Source of the DNA: Porphyromonas sp.
GTDB taxonomy: Bacteria; Bacteroidota; Bacteroidia; Bacteroidales; Paludibacteraceae
NCBI GenBank assembly: GCA_020726365.1
Contig: DYSC01000003.1
Span: forward strand, 1 to 37,057
Direction: 5' to 3'
DNA length: 37,057 nucleotides
Below the pieces are notes generated by a model. It was given only the letters and a program-made list of their open reading frames with translations, had not been told where the DNA came from and did not search any database. The position numbers and the translations under genes are program-made. Of this stretch, positions 9,366 to 19,580 are shown piece by piece (the first letter of the stretch is position 1; each line of letters starts with the position of its first letter).

Positions 9366-10706
9366 ATGTTACTTATAAAAAACGCAACAATAATCAACGA
9401 AAACAGGACTTTTACAGGCTCTGTGTTGGTGGAGAACGAATACATTAAAGCCGTTTACGAAGGCGATGCGCCAATAGAAATAAATGGTTCGTTTACCACA
9501 GTTGATGGTACAGGTAAAATGCTAATTCCGGGAGTTATTGACGACCAAGTACATTTTCGTGAACCAGGCTTAACGCACAAAGGAAATATTTATAGTGAGT
9601 CGAAAGCTGCGGTGGCAGGTGGTGTAACTTCGTTTATGGAAATGCCCAATACCATGCCACTTACCACTACCATTGAGGCGCTCGAAGATAAATACAAACT
9701 TGGAGCAGAGAAGTCGTTTGCAAATTATTCGTTTTACATGGGCGCTACCAATTCCAATATAGATGAGTTGCGAAAGGTTGACATACGAAATGTCTGTGGT
9801 GTGAAGATTTTTATGGGTTCGTCGACAGGTAACATGTTGGTTGACAATAAAGAAACGTTGAGTAATATCTTTGCCGAAATACCCCTGCTGATAGCTACGC
9901 ACTGCGAAGATGAGGCTACCATTCAGGCTAATAAAGCGCGTTACAAAGCGCTACATGGCGACGATTTGCCCATACAGTTTCACCCGCTTATCCGCAATGC
10001 CGAAGCGTGTTATCGTTCGTCGTCTTTTGCGGTGGAATTGGCTACAAAATACAATGCCAGACTGCATGTATTGCATATTTCGAGCGCGATGGAAATGTCG
10101 CTTTTTGATAATAAAAATCCACTTCGCGAAAAAAATATTACTGCTGAGGTTTGTGTGCATCATTTGTGGTTTTCGGATAAAGATTATGCCACTTACGGCA
10201 ATCGCATTAAATGGAATCCGGCAATAAAAGCAGAAACCGACCGTTTGGCATTAATCGAAGCATTGAACAACGGAAAAATTGATGTAGTAGCCACCGACCA
10301 TGCGCCACACCTATTGCGCGAAAAAGAAGGCAATTGCCTCAAGGCAGTTTCGGGTGGTCCGCTTATTCAGCATTCGTTAGCTGCCATGTTGCAAATGGCT
10401 AAAAATGGCGTATTTACCTACGAAAAAGTAATTGATAAAATGTGTCATGCTACGGCCGAATTATACAGAGTAGAAAAACGTGGATATATTCGTCCGGGTT
10501 ATTTTGCTGATTTGGTGCTCGTTGACCCTAAAAAACAAACAACGGTTACTACCGATAACCTGCTTTATTTCTGTGGTTGGTCGCCATTCGAAGGAACTAC
10601 TTTCGATCATACAGTGATCAAAACATGGGTAAATGGCGAGTTGGTTTATAACGAAGGTGTAGTTGATGAAAATATTCGTGGTCGTAGATTGACCTTTAAT
10701 TTATAA
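9366..10706 (+). CDS. pyrC: Dihydroorotase (amidohydrolase family)
   Basis: Likely start at 9366 ([14 protein letters not shown]); [49 protein letters not shown]. Confidence 0.93.
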   Translation: MLLIKNATIINENRTFTGSVLVENEYIKAVYEGDAPIEINGSFTTVDGTGKMLIPGVIDDQVHFREPGLTHKGNIYSESKAAVAGGVTSFMEMPNTMPLTTTIEALEDKYKLGAEKSFANYSFYMGATNSNIDELRKVDIRNVCGVKIFMGSSTGNMLVDNKETLSNIFAEIPLLIATHCEDEATIQANKARYKALHGDDLPIQFHPLIRNAEACYRSSSFAVELATKYNARLHVLHISSAMEMSLFDNKNPLREKNITAEVCVHHLWFSDKDYATYGNRIKWNPAIKAETDRLALIEALNNGKIDVVATDHAPHLLREKEGNCLKAVSGGPLIQHSLAAMLQMAKNGVFTYEKVIDKMCHATAELYRVEKRGYIRPGYFADLVLVDPKKQTTVTTDNLLYFCGWSPFEGTTFDHTVIKTWVNGELVYNEGVVDENIRGRRLTFNL

Positions 10707-10717
10707 AACAAAATTAG

Positions 10718-11752
10718 ATGAATAAGATTTTAAAAAATAAAATTCGTGTAACGTTGTTTTTTACAATAAGTTTATTGTTAGTAAGTTGTGGAGCCAATAA
10801 AAAACCTACTAAAGCTGTGGAGTATATTCACAACGAGGGGAAAGCACAGGGAACTTATTATTCAGCTACTTATTTACAGCCCGAAGGCAAAGATTTGCAG
10901 GCGCAATTAGATATATTTTTCAACGAATTCAATCGTTCGCTTTCTACTTACGACCCCAACTCCTTGATTTCACGGATTAATCGAAACGATATAACTACAA
11001 TCGATACTTATTTTGAAACAGTTTTCACAGCTTCGCAAAAAGTGTCGGAAGCAACCGGTGGAGCTTTCGATATTACGGTGGCACCTCTTGTGAATGCTTG
11101 GGGTTTTGGATTTGGAAATCACGACCGTTCGAAAGAGCCTGATTTATCGAAACTTATGCCGCTTATTGGTTATCAAAAAGTAAGATTAGAAAATCGCCAA
11201 TTGGTAAAACAGAACAATGCTATTATGATAGATGTGAGTGCCATTGCTCAAGGATATTCGGCCGATTTAATAGCTGCTATTTTTGAAAAAAACGGTTGTG
11301 TGCATTACATGATTGATATTGGGGGCGAAATAGTTTGCAAAGGAAGCAATCCGAAAGGTAAAAACTGGCAAATTGGTATTGATAAACCGGTAGACGATTC
11401 GTTGAACGTTAGTGGCGAGCTGCAAACTATTGTAAGTATAACTAACAGAGCCATAACCACATCGGGTAACTATCGTCAGTTTTACGTGAAAGACGGCAAA
11501 AAATATGCACATACGATAAATCCAAAAACAGGTCGTCCGGTGAATCATAATTTGCTGAGTGCTACAGTAGTAGCTGCCGACTGTACTACTGCCGATGCCT
11601 ATGCAACCGCCTTTATGGTACTAGGAAAAGATAGTGCAATGGCTTTGTGTAAACGCACCCCCGACATGGATTGCTATTTGATTTATACCGACAAAAACGG
11701 AAAATATCAGGTTGCCCATACCGAAGGATTCAAAAAATACATGACAGAATAA
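10718..11752 (+). CDS. apbE: FAD:protein FMN transferase (ApbE family lipoprotein)
   Basis: Lipobox LLLVSCG; AQGTYYSATY, GGAFDITVAPLVNAWGFG, IDVSAIAQGYSAD, DIGGEIVCKG, TTSGNYRQFY, HTINPKTGRPV. Confidence 0.94.
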   Translation: MNKILKNKIRVTLFFTISLLLVSCGANKKPTKAVEYIHNEGKAQGTYYSATYLQPEGKDLQAQLDIFFNEFNRSLSTYDPNSLISRINRNDITTIDTYFETVFTASQKVSEATGGAFDITVAPLVNAWGFGFGNHDRSKEPDLSKLMPLIGYQKVRLENRQLVKQNNAIMIDVSAIAQGYSADLIAAIFEKNGCVHYMIDIGGEIVCKGSNPKGKNWQIGIDKPVDDSLNVSGELQTIVSITNRAITTSGNYRQFYVKDGKKYAHTINPKTGRPVNHNLLSATVVAADCTTADAYATAFMVLGKDSAMALCKRTPDMDCYLIYTDKNGKYQVAHTEGFKKYMTE

Positions 11753-11808
11753 GATTTTATTTTTTTATTACCAATATATTAACTACTTTTGCAGTCCGAA
11801 TTTTTTTT

Positions 11809-12612
11809 ATGAAACGAAACGCAATTATTCTTTTTTTCTCGGTTGTTTTATTTGCTTCGTGTGGTGAATATCAGAAGATTCTGAAAAGCACCGACCCTGA
11901 GTTGAAATACACCAAAGCAGTGGAATATTTTGATAAAAAGGATTACATGAGGGCTACAACTCTGTTCGACGAAATAGCGACCTATTTTAAAGGAACTGAA
12001 CGTTCGGAAACAATTTTGAATTATTTAGGTCAAGCTTATCTCGGACAGAAAGATTATTTTACGGCAAGTGAATATTTCAAGACTTACGTAAAGACTTATC
12101 CTAAAGGTAAATACATTGTGGGATCGAAGTTTATGATAGGTTACTGTTATTATTTAGATTCGCCCGATGCTCGATTGGATCAGACAGCCACGTTGGATGC
12201 AGTGAATGCCTTACAGGAATTTGTGGACGTATATCCTGAAAGTGAACGCGTGCCCGAGGCAATGAAATTGTTAGACGAATTGAACGATAAAATAGCTTAT
12301 AAATACTACTTAAATTCAAAATTGTATTATAATTTAGGTAATTATTTGGGAAACAATTACGAATCGGCAGTAATAACTGCTCAAAATGCGTTGAAACGTT
12401 TTCCTTCGAATAAATACAGCGAACAATTGTCGATGTTGATACTCGAAGCAAAATACGAGCAGGCTTTACAAAGTATAGAGGAAAAAAGATTAGACCGTTA
12501 TCGCGCAACCATTGATGAATATTTTAATTTTATCAATGAATATTCCGAAGGAAAATTGCGCAAGCAAGCCGATAAAATTTATAATGAATCGAAAAAAATA
12601 GTCAAAGAATAA
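11809..12612 (+). CDS. bamD: Outer membrane protein assembly factor BamD (lipoprotein)
   Basis: Start ATG 11809 (MKRNAIILFFSVVLFASCGEYQKILKSTDPELKYTKAVEYFDKKDY); TPR-like repeats; downstream of a TACTTTTG -7 element at 11784. Confidence 0.93.
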   Translation: MKRNAIILFFSVVLFASCGEYQKILKSTDPELKYTKAVEYFDKKDYMRATTLFDEIATYFKGTERSETILNYLGQAYLGQKDYFTASEYFKTYVKTYPKGKYIVGSKFMIGYCYYLDSPDARLDQTATLDAVNALQEFVDVYPESERVPEAMKLLDELNDKIAYKYYLNSKLYYNLGNYLGNNYESAVITAQNALKRFPSNKYSEQLSMLILEAKYEQALQSIEEKRLDRYRATIDEYFNFINEYSEGKLRKQADKIYNESKKIVKE

Positions 12613-12624
12613 ATATAAAAATTT

Positions 12625-12957
12625 ATGGAACATAAAAAAATGAATGTGCCTTCGAGTACTATTTCGCGTGATATGAATAGCATTAGCGAAAATGTAGGTA
12701 ATGTTTACGAAACTGTAAAAATTATCGCAAAACGCTCTAATCAGATTACTGCTGAAGTTAAAGTTGAATTAGATAAGAAATTGCAGGAGTTCTCGTCGTT
12801 AAACGAAAATATTGAAGAGGTTTTCGAAAATCGCGAGCAAATTGAAATATCACGTTTTTACGAAAAATTACCAAAACCAACCTTGGTAGCCACTCAGGAA
12901 TTTATTGAGGATAAAGTGTATTATCGCAATCCGATTAAGGATAACAAACTAAAGTAA
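12625..12957 (+). CDS. rpoZ: RNA polymerase omega subunit, Bacteroidetes type
   Basis: 110 aa; GNVYETVKIIAKRSNQI...EEVFENREQIEISRFYEKLPKPTLVATQEFIEDKVYYRNP, directly after bamD. Confidence 0.92.
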   Translation: MEHKKMNVPSSTISRDMNSISENVGNVYETVKIIAKRSNQITAEVKVELDKKLQEFSSLNENIEEVFENREQIEISRFYEKLPKPTLVATQEFIEDKVYYRNPIKDNKLK

Positions 12958-13101
12958 CTGATTTAAACATCAGGTTTACTAAAACTATTTGTAAAAGAGC
13001 ATCGTTATTTTAATATAACTTTGTTCTTTTATTTTTTTTATTGAACGAGTTTGCAAATTTTTATGTAAGTTTGTAGTACAAAAATTTTAAAGTTAATCGG
13101 T

Positions 13102-14298
13102 ATGCTACGAGGAAAGAAAATTATTTTAGGAATTACAGGCAGTATAGCAGCCTACAAGTCTGCAACGTTGGTACGCCTGCTGGTGAAGCAAGGAGCTAAA
13201 GTTAAAGTGATTATGACCCCACTTGCTAAGGAGTTTATTACGCCACTCACACTGGCAACATTATCGAATAATCCGATTTTGGTTGATTTTTTTAATCCCG
13301 AAAATGGAGATTGGAATAGTCATGTAGACTTGGGTTTGTGGGCAGATGCCTACATTATTGCCCCTGCTACTGCTAATACCATTGGCAAAATGGTAACTGG
13401 CGTTGCCGATAATCTGCTGCTAACTACCTATTTGTCGGCAAAATGCCCTGTGTTTATAGCTCCAGCCATGGATTTGGATATGTTTGCGCATCCAAGTACC
13501 AAACACAATTTACAAACACTGAAATCGTTTGGAAATAAGATAATTGAACCTACAGTTGGTCAGTTGGCAAGCGGACTCGAAGGCAAAGGTCGTATGGAAG
13601 AGCCCGAAAATATTGTGCGCTATATCGATGACTTTTTTACGCCGAAAAAAATGGCAGGTAAAAAAGTACTTATCACTGCCGGACCAACATACGAAAAGAT
13701 AGATCCGGTACGTTATATAGGTAATTTTTCGTCGGGTAAAATGGGATTTGCATTGGCTGAATCGTGTGCCCGACAAGGAGCTGAGGTTACACTTATAACG
13801 GGTCCCGTAAATTTAAGTGCGCGTCATCCTAATATTAGACGAATCGATGTAGATTCAGCCGAAGAGATGTACAAAGCTGTAATGAATCGCTTCTACAAAA
13901 TGGATGGAGCTATATTGTGTGCAGCTGTGGCTGATTTTACACCAATTCAGAAATTTGACTCGAAAATTAAGCGTGAAAAGCAGAATTTGATACTCGAACT
14001 AAAACCTACAAACGACATTGCAGCTGCAGTTGGAAAAATCAAAGGGGGCGAACAGTTTGTGGTTGGTTTTGCATTGGAATCGGATAACGAAGAACAAAAT
14101 GCTATTGGCAAAATGGAACGTAAAAACTTAGACTTCATTGTGTTGAATTCGTTACAAGACCACAATACAGGTTTTGGGTTCGATACAAACAAGGTGTCGA
14201 TTATTCATCGTTCGGGAATGAAAAAAAAATACGAATTGAAAAGTAAGTTGGATGTGGCTGATGATATTGTAAATGAGATAAATACATTGATTTTTTAA
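13102..14298 (+). CDS. coaBC: Bifunctional phosphopantothenoylcysteine decarboxylase/phosphopantothenate-cysteine ligase
   Basis: GKKIILGITGSIAAYKS, IAPATANTIGKMVTGVADNLL, APAMD, KKVLITAGPTYEKIDPVRYIGNFSSGKMG. Confidence 0.97.
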   Translation: MLRGKKIILGITGSIAAYKSATLVRLLVKQGAKVKVIMTPLAKEFITPLTLATLSNNPILVDFFNPENGDWNSHVDLGLWADAYIIAPATANTIGKMVTGVADNLLLTTYLSAKCPVFIAPAMDLDMFAHPSTKHNLQTLKSFGNKIIEPTVGQLASGLEGKGRMEEPENIVRYIDDFFTPKKMAGKKVLITAGPTYEKIDPVRYIGNFSSGKMGFALAESCARQGAEVTLITGPVNLSARHPNIRRIDVDSAEEMYKAVMNRFYKMDGAILCAAVADFTPIQKFDSKIKREKQNLILELKPTNDIAAAVGKIKGGEQFVVGFALESDNEEQNAIGKMERKNLDFIVLNSLQDHNTGFGFDTNKVSIIHRSGMKKKYELKSKLDVADDIVNEINTLIF

Positions 14299-14310
14299 TT
14301 GAATTAATAG

Positions 14311-15204
14311 ATGAGAAATATTGTTGCGGTAGTGTTGTTTTTGCTTCTTTCATTGCCATTTTATGCGCAGGAATTAAAATGCACGGTCAATATTAACTCC
14401 GATATGGTGCAGGGTACAAATAAATCGGTTTTTAACACCCTTCAGAAATCTGTTTCGGAGTTTATAAATACCCGTCGGTGGTCGGAAATGACATATAGTA
14501 ACGCCGAAAAAATAGAATGTAGCATGACCATTGTGGTTAAAAAAGTAGAAGGTGATGCTTTTACTGCTGATATTCAGGTACAATCGCGCCGACCGGTTTA
14601 CAATTCGTCGTACAACACCACGCTTTTCAACTTCAAGGATAATTATTTTACATTCGACTACAAAGAATTTGATCAGTTGGAAATGAACGAAAGTACCATT
14701 ACTTCGAATTTGACTGCTGTGTTGGCTTATTATGCCTATCTTATAATTGGTTACGACCTCGATTCGTACACCCGTTTGGGTGGAACGCCGTTTTTCGAAG
14801 CTGCCGAGCGAATTGTAAATCAAGCTCAGGCAGCAGATTTGGTAGGTTGGAAAGCTTTTGAAAGCACTAAAAACCGCTATGCGTTAGTAAACAACCTGAC
14901 CGACGAAGCATTTAAAAAATACCGGAGCTATTTTTACGAATATCACCGTATGGGATTGGACGAAATGTCGATAAATATGACCAATGCACGCGCCAAAATA
15001 GCTGCAGGACTGCCTTTGTTGCGCGAAGCAAACCGCGCGCGTCCTTCGGCTATTATTATAGCTTCGTTTCTTGATGCCAAAAACGATGAACTCATCAATA
15101 TCTTTTCGAAAGCGACCGACAAAGAGAAGAAAGAAGCGGTTGAAATTCTTATGGACGTAAATCCCACTCAAACTGAACGTTACGAGAAAATTTTGAAAAA
15201 TTAA
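14311..15204 (+). CDS. DUF4835 family secreted protein (PorD-like)
   Basis: 297 aa with signal peptide; ELKCTVNINSDMVQGTNKSVFNTLQKSVSEFINTRRWSE; position between coaBC and recN as commonly seen in Bacteroidetes. Confidence 0.82.
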   Translation: MRNIVAVVLFLLLSLPFYAQELKCTVNINSDMVQGTNKSVFNTLQKSVSEFINTRRWSEMTYSNAEKIECSMTIVVKKVEGDAFTADIQVQSRRPVYNSSYNTTLFNFKDNYFTFDYKEFDQLEMNESTITSNLTAVLAYYAYLIIGYDLDSYTRLGGTPFFEAAERIVNQAQAADLVGWKAFESTKNRYALVNNLTDEAFKKYRSYFYEYHRMGLDEMSINMTNARAKIAAGLPLLREANRARPSAIIIASFLDAKNDELINIFSKATDKEKKEAVEILMDVNPTQTERYEKILKN

Positions 15205-15207
15205 AAA

Positions 15208-16869
15208 ATGCTGACTTCGCTATACATTTCTAACTATGCTCTGATTTCGGAACTCGAAATAGATTTTGTAGCCGGATTTTCATCGATTACGGGTGAAACG
15301 GGAGCCGGCAAATCCATTATTATGGGAGCCTTGTCGCTTATATTGGGACAGCGTGCCGATACCAAAGCCATTAAGAATGACGCTGACAAATGCATTATTG
15401 AAGCTACTTTCGAAATTTCGGGATATACAAAGCTGGCTGCTTTTTTTGTCGAAAATGATATTGATAACACGGACTCGACCTGTCTGATTCGACGCGAACT
15501 GACTGGTGCCGGCAAATCGAGGGCTTTTATTAACGATACGCCTGTTTCGCTTGCTGTTTTACGCGATTTAACCGTGCAACTGATTGATATTCACTCACAA
15601 CACGATAATCTGCTTCTTGCCAATCCTACCTATCAGCTCGATGTGGTGGATACCATTGCACAAAATTCGGAATTGCTTAAAGCGTATTCTGCTGCATTCG
15701 GGCAATGGCAACAACTGCTTGCCGACTTGCGGAAGTTAGAGCAAAATGCAAAACGCTATTCTACGGAGTTGGATTATATTCAGTTTCAGTACAGTCAGCT
15801 AACGGAAGTGCGATTGCAGGAAACAGAACAGGAAGAGCTTGAAACAGAACAGGATACACTGTTACACGCCGAAGAGATTAAAATTGAATTGCTATCGTCG
15901 CAGCAACTGTTTGAAGAAGAAAAGGCAGTGTTGCCTATGCTCAAAGATATTTTAAATTCGGTTTCGAAAATTAAAAAATTTGTTCCCGAAGGCGATGCTT
16001 GGATGGAACGCTTGCAATCGGCTTATATCGACTTGAAAGATATTAATTCCGAACTTTCGGTTTTCGCCGATAGGGTGGAGAATAATCCCGAACGATTAGC
16101 ATTTGTCGAAAATCGCTTGAGTGAGTTATTTACCCTGCAAAAAAAATACAAAGTAAATACAGTTGCCGAACTGATTGACATTCGGGATGAATTTGAACTG
16201 CAATTGCAAAAAATTGAATCGTTCGATGAAGATATTCAATTGCTGCAAGTTGAAATTGATAAGGCGTTTGCAATTGTAAATGAACTATCCGAAAAATTGA
16301 CAGCATCGCGCCAACAGGTTGTAAATCCTATTGAACAGCATATGATTGGTAGTCTCACCGAACTCGGAATGCCTAATATTCAGTTTAAAGTGCAACTTAC
16401 TACCACCGATACATTTACTGTAAATGGTCAGAATGAAGTTCAATTTCTGTTTTCGGCCAATAAAAATCGTGAAGTGCAGCCCGTACAGTTGATAGCTTCG
16501 GGTGGAGAGGTGTCACGCTTAATGCTGTCGATTAAAGCATTAATAGCTAACAAATCCGATTTGCCAACCATAATTTTCGACGAAATAGATACCGGAGTTT
16601 CGGGCGAAATAGCTCACCGCATGGGCGAAATTATGCAGGAAATGGGCAGTAGTATGCAGGTGCTCACTATCACGCACTTACCACAAATAGCAGCCAAGAG
16701 TGCTGCTCAGTACCGCGTTTATAAAGACGATTCGGGCAAGCAAACGCAAACATTTATAGAAAAACTCAACACCGAGCAACGTATAAACGAAATAGCTCAA
16801 ATGTTGAGTGGTAAAAATTTATCTGAAATTTCGCTGCTTAATGCGAAAGAGTTATTAGGGCTTAACTAA
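15208..16869 (+). CDS. recN: DNA repair protein RecN
   Basis: MLTSLYISNYALISELEIDF, GETGAGKSIIMGALSLILGQRAD, Walker B region TIIFDEIDTGVSGEIAHRMG. Confidence 0.97.
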   Translation: MLTSLYISNYALISELEIDFVAGFSSITGETGAGKSIIMGALSLILGQRADTKAIKNDADKCIIEATFEISGYTKLAAFFVENDIDNTDSTCLIRRELTGAGKSRAFINDTPVSLAVLRDLTVQLIDIHSQHDNLLLANPTYQLDVVDTIAQNSELLKAYSAAFGQWQQLLADLRKLEQNAKRYSTELDYIQFQYSQLTEVRLQETEQEELETEQDTLLHAEEIKIELLSSQQLFEEEKAVLPMLKDILNSVSKIKKFVPEGDAWMERLQSAYIDLKDINSELSVFADRVENNPERLAFVENRLSELFTLQKKYKVNTVAELIDIRDEFELQLQKIESFDEDIQLLQVEIDKAFAIVNELSEKLTASRQQVVNPIEQHMIGSLTELGMPNIQFKVQLTTTDTFTVNGQNEVQFLFSANKNREVQPVQLIASGGEVSRLMLSIKALIANKSDLPTIIFDEIDTGVSGEIAHRMGEIMQEMGSSMQVLTITHLPQIAAKSAAQYRVYKDDSGKQTQTFIEKLNTEQRINEIAQMLSGKNLSEISLLNAKELLGLN

Positions 16870-17027
16870 TTCTTAATCCGGTTTTTCGACACCAATTCCA
16901 ACTACCCCCGAAACTTGCAACCAAGTCTGAAGTATCGTATCCATACCGCCATCTACACTTCTCCATTGAAAAATTACAAAGATAAATATTTGTTTAGAAT
17001 CTATAGTATCGATTACAAAAAATTACC

Positions 17028-17035
17028 TACCTTTG
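17028..17035 (+). promoter_or_regulatory. Bacteroidetes -7 element TACCTTTG preceding the cobalamin riboswitch
   Basis: Exact TAnnTTTG match about 6-8 nt before the inferred 5' end of the riboswitch. Confidence 0.65.
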
Positions 17036-17041
17036 TGCTCG

Positions 17042-17325
17042 CTTTGGTTTCGATTGCGTGTATCCATGCAACGAATTAAAAGGGAAACAGGTGTAATTCC
17101 TGTACAGTCCCGCTGCTGTAAGCTCCAACCTCACCCCTACCATCTCATTGATGAGAGTGAGAAAGAGAAAAATGTATTGAACAACACTTTGCCACTGTTT
17201 TTATAATGACAACAGACGGCGGACAACAGACAACAGTTTTTTAATCTGTCACCTGTGGTCTGTTCACCGTTGTCTTTAAAGACGGGAAGGCGTTCAATTA
17301 CCGGAGTAAGTCAGAAGACCTGCCA
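17042..17325 (+). promoter_or_regulatory. Cobalamin (B12) riboswitch with enlarged variable arms
   Basis: Conserved blocks: AATTAAAAGGGAAACAGGTGTAATTCCTGTACAGTCCCGCTGCTGTAAG (~17072-17120), GCCACTG (17191-17197), GGGAAGGC (17284-17291), GTAAGTCAGAAGACCTGCC (17306-17324); immediately upstream of a TonB receptor gene. Confidence 0.93.
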
Positions 17326-17455
17326 AACATAAAAAATTTCAGAAGCTTTCGAGGAAAAAGCGACGAAACATCAGCAAAAATAAATTCATTTTTGTCATTG
17401 TTAGGTCATTCCCAGAAGGCTATTTGAACGGTTTAAACGTCAAATAGTTTGTCAG

Positions 17456-19477
17456 GTGTCAATTAATCAAAAACGTAGTTTTAAAATAAGTGTTGTTTTG
17501 TTTGTGGCTTTTATGGTTACCAACCAACTATCGGCATGCTCTATTTACAAGGATACAACTTTAAACTACACTTTGCAAACTGTTGAAGTTCAGGGTACAA
17601 AAAGAAATGTTCTCCGATCATCAGTTCCACATCAACTTTTTAGTTCCGAACAAATAAGTAGATTAAATGCAGTAAATATTGCGGATGTAGTAAGTCGTTT
17701 TTCGGGTGTAACTCTTAAAGATTATGGAGGTGTAGGAGGGCAAAAAACTATTTCGGTGCGAGGCTTAGGTTCTTTGTACACGGGTGTTAGCTACGATGGT
17801 GTGATGATGAGCGATGTGCAGTCGGGACAGATTGACTTAGGGCGATTTTCGCTCGAAAATATTGGTGAAATTTCATTGTCAAATGGTCAACCGGACGATA
17901 TATTTCAGTCGGCGAGAACTTTTTCATCGGCAAGTGTGCTTTCTATTACTACTAAGCTACTTCCTTTCGACAGCACTAATCTTGTGGGCAAAGCAAGTAT
18001 TCGTTCAGGGTCATTCGGGTTGTTAAATCCTTCTGTGTTTTTGGGAAAGAATTTTGCTAAGAAAATTGCTTTCAATCTCTTGCTGGATGGAATGATGGCA
18101 CACGGTCGTTATAATTTTTTACAATACTATGGTACAACAGATAATAAATACGAAGAACTTTCAAGACAAAATAGTGATGTTCAGTCGTTTCGTACGGAGT
18201 TAAATTCGACTTATCGCGTTTCTGATAAGCAGAATATTTCATTCAAACTAAATTATTTTCTTTCAGAAAGAGGATTGCCTGGTGGTGTCGTTTTTTATAA
18301 CAATGTGATTTCAACACAGCGATTGTACGACGATGCCCTATTTGCACAAATGCATTATTTGAATAAATTATCAAACAAACTTCATTTTCAGGCTTTTGCA
18401 CGATATAATAAAACCTATAATAATTTTACCGAAACGGATAGCAAATATCAAGGGGGATATTTAGATGATAAATACCTTCAAAACGAGCTCTATTTTTCTA
18501 CTTCATTAAAATATAATATCAGCTCTTCATTCTCTTTTGCGGCAGCCACCGACTTATTTTACAATAATTTGAATATAAATTCGAATATTTATTTCAACGA
18601 TTTTGCTTTTCCTACTCGCTATACCGGATTAGGAAATATAGCTGCAAAGTATCTCACCAACCATTTATCAATTGCTGCAAACTTACTTTATACGCAAACT
18701 CACGAACTGGTAAAAGTAGGTAATTCGTCTCCCAATAGAACCAAATTTTCTCCTGCTATAAGTGTTTCATATAATCCATTTAATAATCAAGCGATTAGAC
18801 TAAGGGCATATTACAAAAATATATACCGATTGCCTACTTTTAATGATTTGTACTACCAGGAAATTGGAAACTCAAATTTACGCCCCGAAGATGCAAATCA
18901 ATGGAACTTGGGCGTAACGATAGGCAAAAAAAATATTCTGTTTTTCAGTACTTTAGAGTTCACTGCCGATGCCTATTATAATAAAATTACCGACAAAATT
19001 ATTGCCACTCCTCGCGATTTGTTTCACTGGAGCATGACAAACAGAGGAGAAGTAGAGGTACAAGGAATAGATATAACAATAAATGCGAACAAAGAATGGA
19101 ATAAAAATGCAATTCATTTTTTGAGTAATTATAGTTTCCAAAATGCAATTGACATGACCACAGGAACTGATAATTATGGTGAATTACTTCCTTATTCGCC
19201 AAAACACAAAAATTCGGCTACACTGTCGTATCAGCATAAATGGTGCGAAGTGGGTTACAATTTTCAATTAACAGGTATTCGTTGGGTAGGACAAATGACT
19301 AACAGGTATAATAAAATGGATGCTTATGATATTCATTCAGCTTTTGCCAACATTCATCTAAAACGTTGGGAATTAAAAACGGAGATTAATAACATTCTAA
19401 ATACGCAGTACGAGGTGGTGAAATTTTATCCAATGCCTCGAAGAAATTTCAGAATTACTTTGTCAATAAATATATAG
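17456..19477 (+). CDS. btuB: TonB-dependent outer membrane receptor, vitamin B12 (BtuB-like)
   Basis: 673 aa, GTG start; signal peptide; plug VEVQGTKRNVLRSSVPHQLFSSEQISRLNAVNIADVVSRFSGVTLKDYGGVGGQKTISVRGLGS; C-terminal RRNFRITLSINI; directly behind the cobalamin riboswitch. Confidence 0.92.
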   Translation: MSINQKRSFKISVVLFVAFMVTNQLSACSIYKDTTLNYTLQTVEVQGTKRNVLRSSVPHQLFSSEQISRLNAVNIADVVSRFSGVTLKDYGGVGGQKTISVRGLGSLYTGVSYDGVMMSDVQSGQIDLGRFSLENIGEISLSNGQPDDIFQSARTFSSASVLSITTKLLPFDSTNLVGKASIRSGSFGLLNPSVFLGKNFAKKIAFNLLLDGMMAHGRYNFLQYYGTTDNKYEELSRQNSDVQSFRTELNSTYRVSDKQNISFKLNYFLSERGLPGGVVFYNNVISTQRLYDDALFAQMHYLNKLSNKLHFQAFARYNKTYNNFTETDSKYQGGYLDDKYLQNELYFSTSLKYNISSSFSFAAATDLFYNNLNINSNIYFNDFAFPTRYTGLGNIAAKYLTNHLSIAANLLYTQTHELVKVGNSSPNRTKFSPAISVSYNPFNNQAIRLRAYYKNIYRLPTFNDLYYQEIGNSNLRPEDANQWNLGVTIGKKNILFFSTLEFTADAYYNKITDKIIATPRDLFHWSMTNRGEVEVQGIDITINANKEWNKNAIHFLSNYSFQNAIDMTTGTDNYGELLPYSPKHKNSATLSYQHKWCEVGYNFQLTGIRWVGQMTNRYNKMDAYDIHSAFANIHLKRWELKTEINNILNTQYEVVKFYPMPRRNFRITLSINI

Positions 19478-19580
19478 CCACCTAACCCCATGAAGGGGGA
19501 ACTAAATTAGTTTCGTATCTGAAAACAAATCAACAAAATATTTTTTAATTTTATTAATAATCAATAATTTACAAACAAAA

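Noticed and set aside
16870-17077. Plus-strand extension in frame with recN (FLIRFFDTNSNYPRNLQPSLK...ACIHATN*)
   Set aside because: RecN already ends at its normal C-terminus, and the extension runs into the riboswitch.
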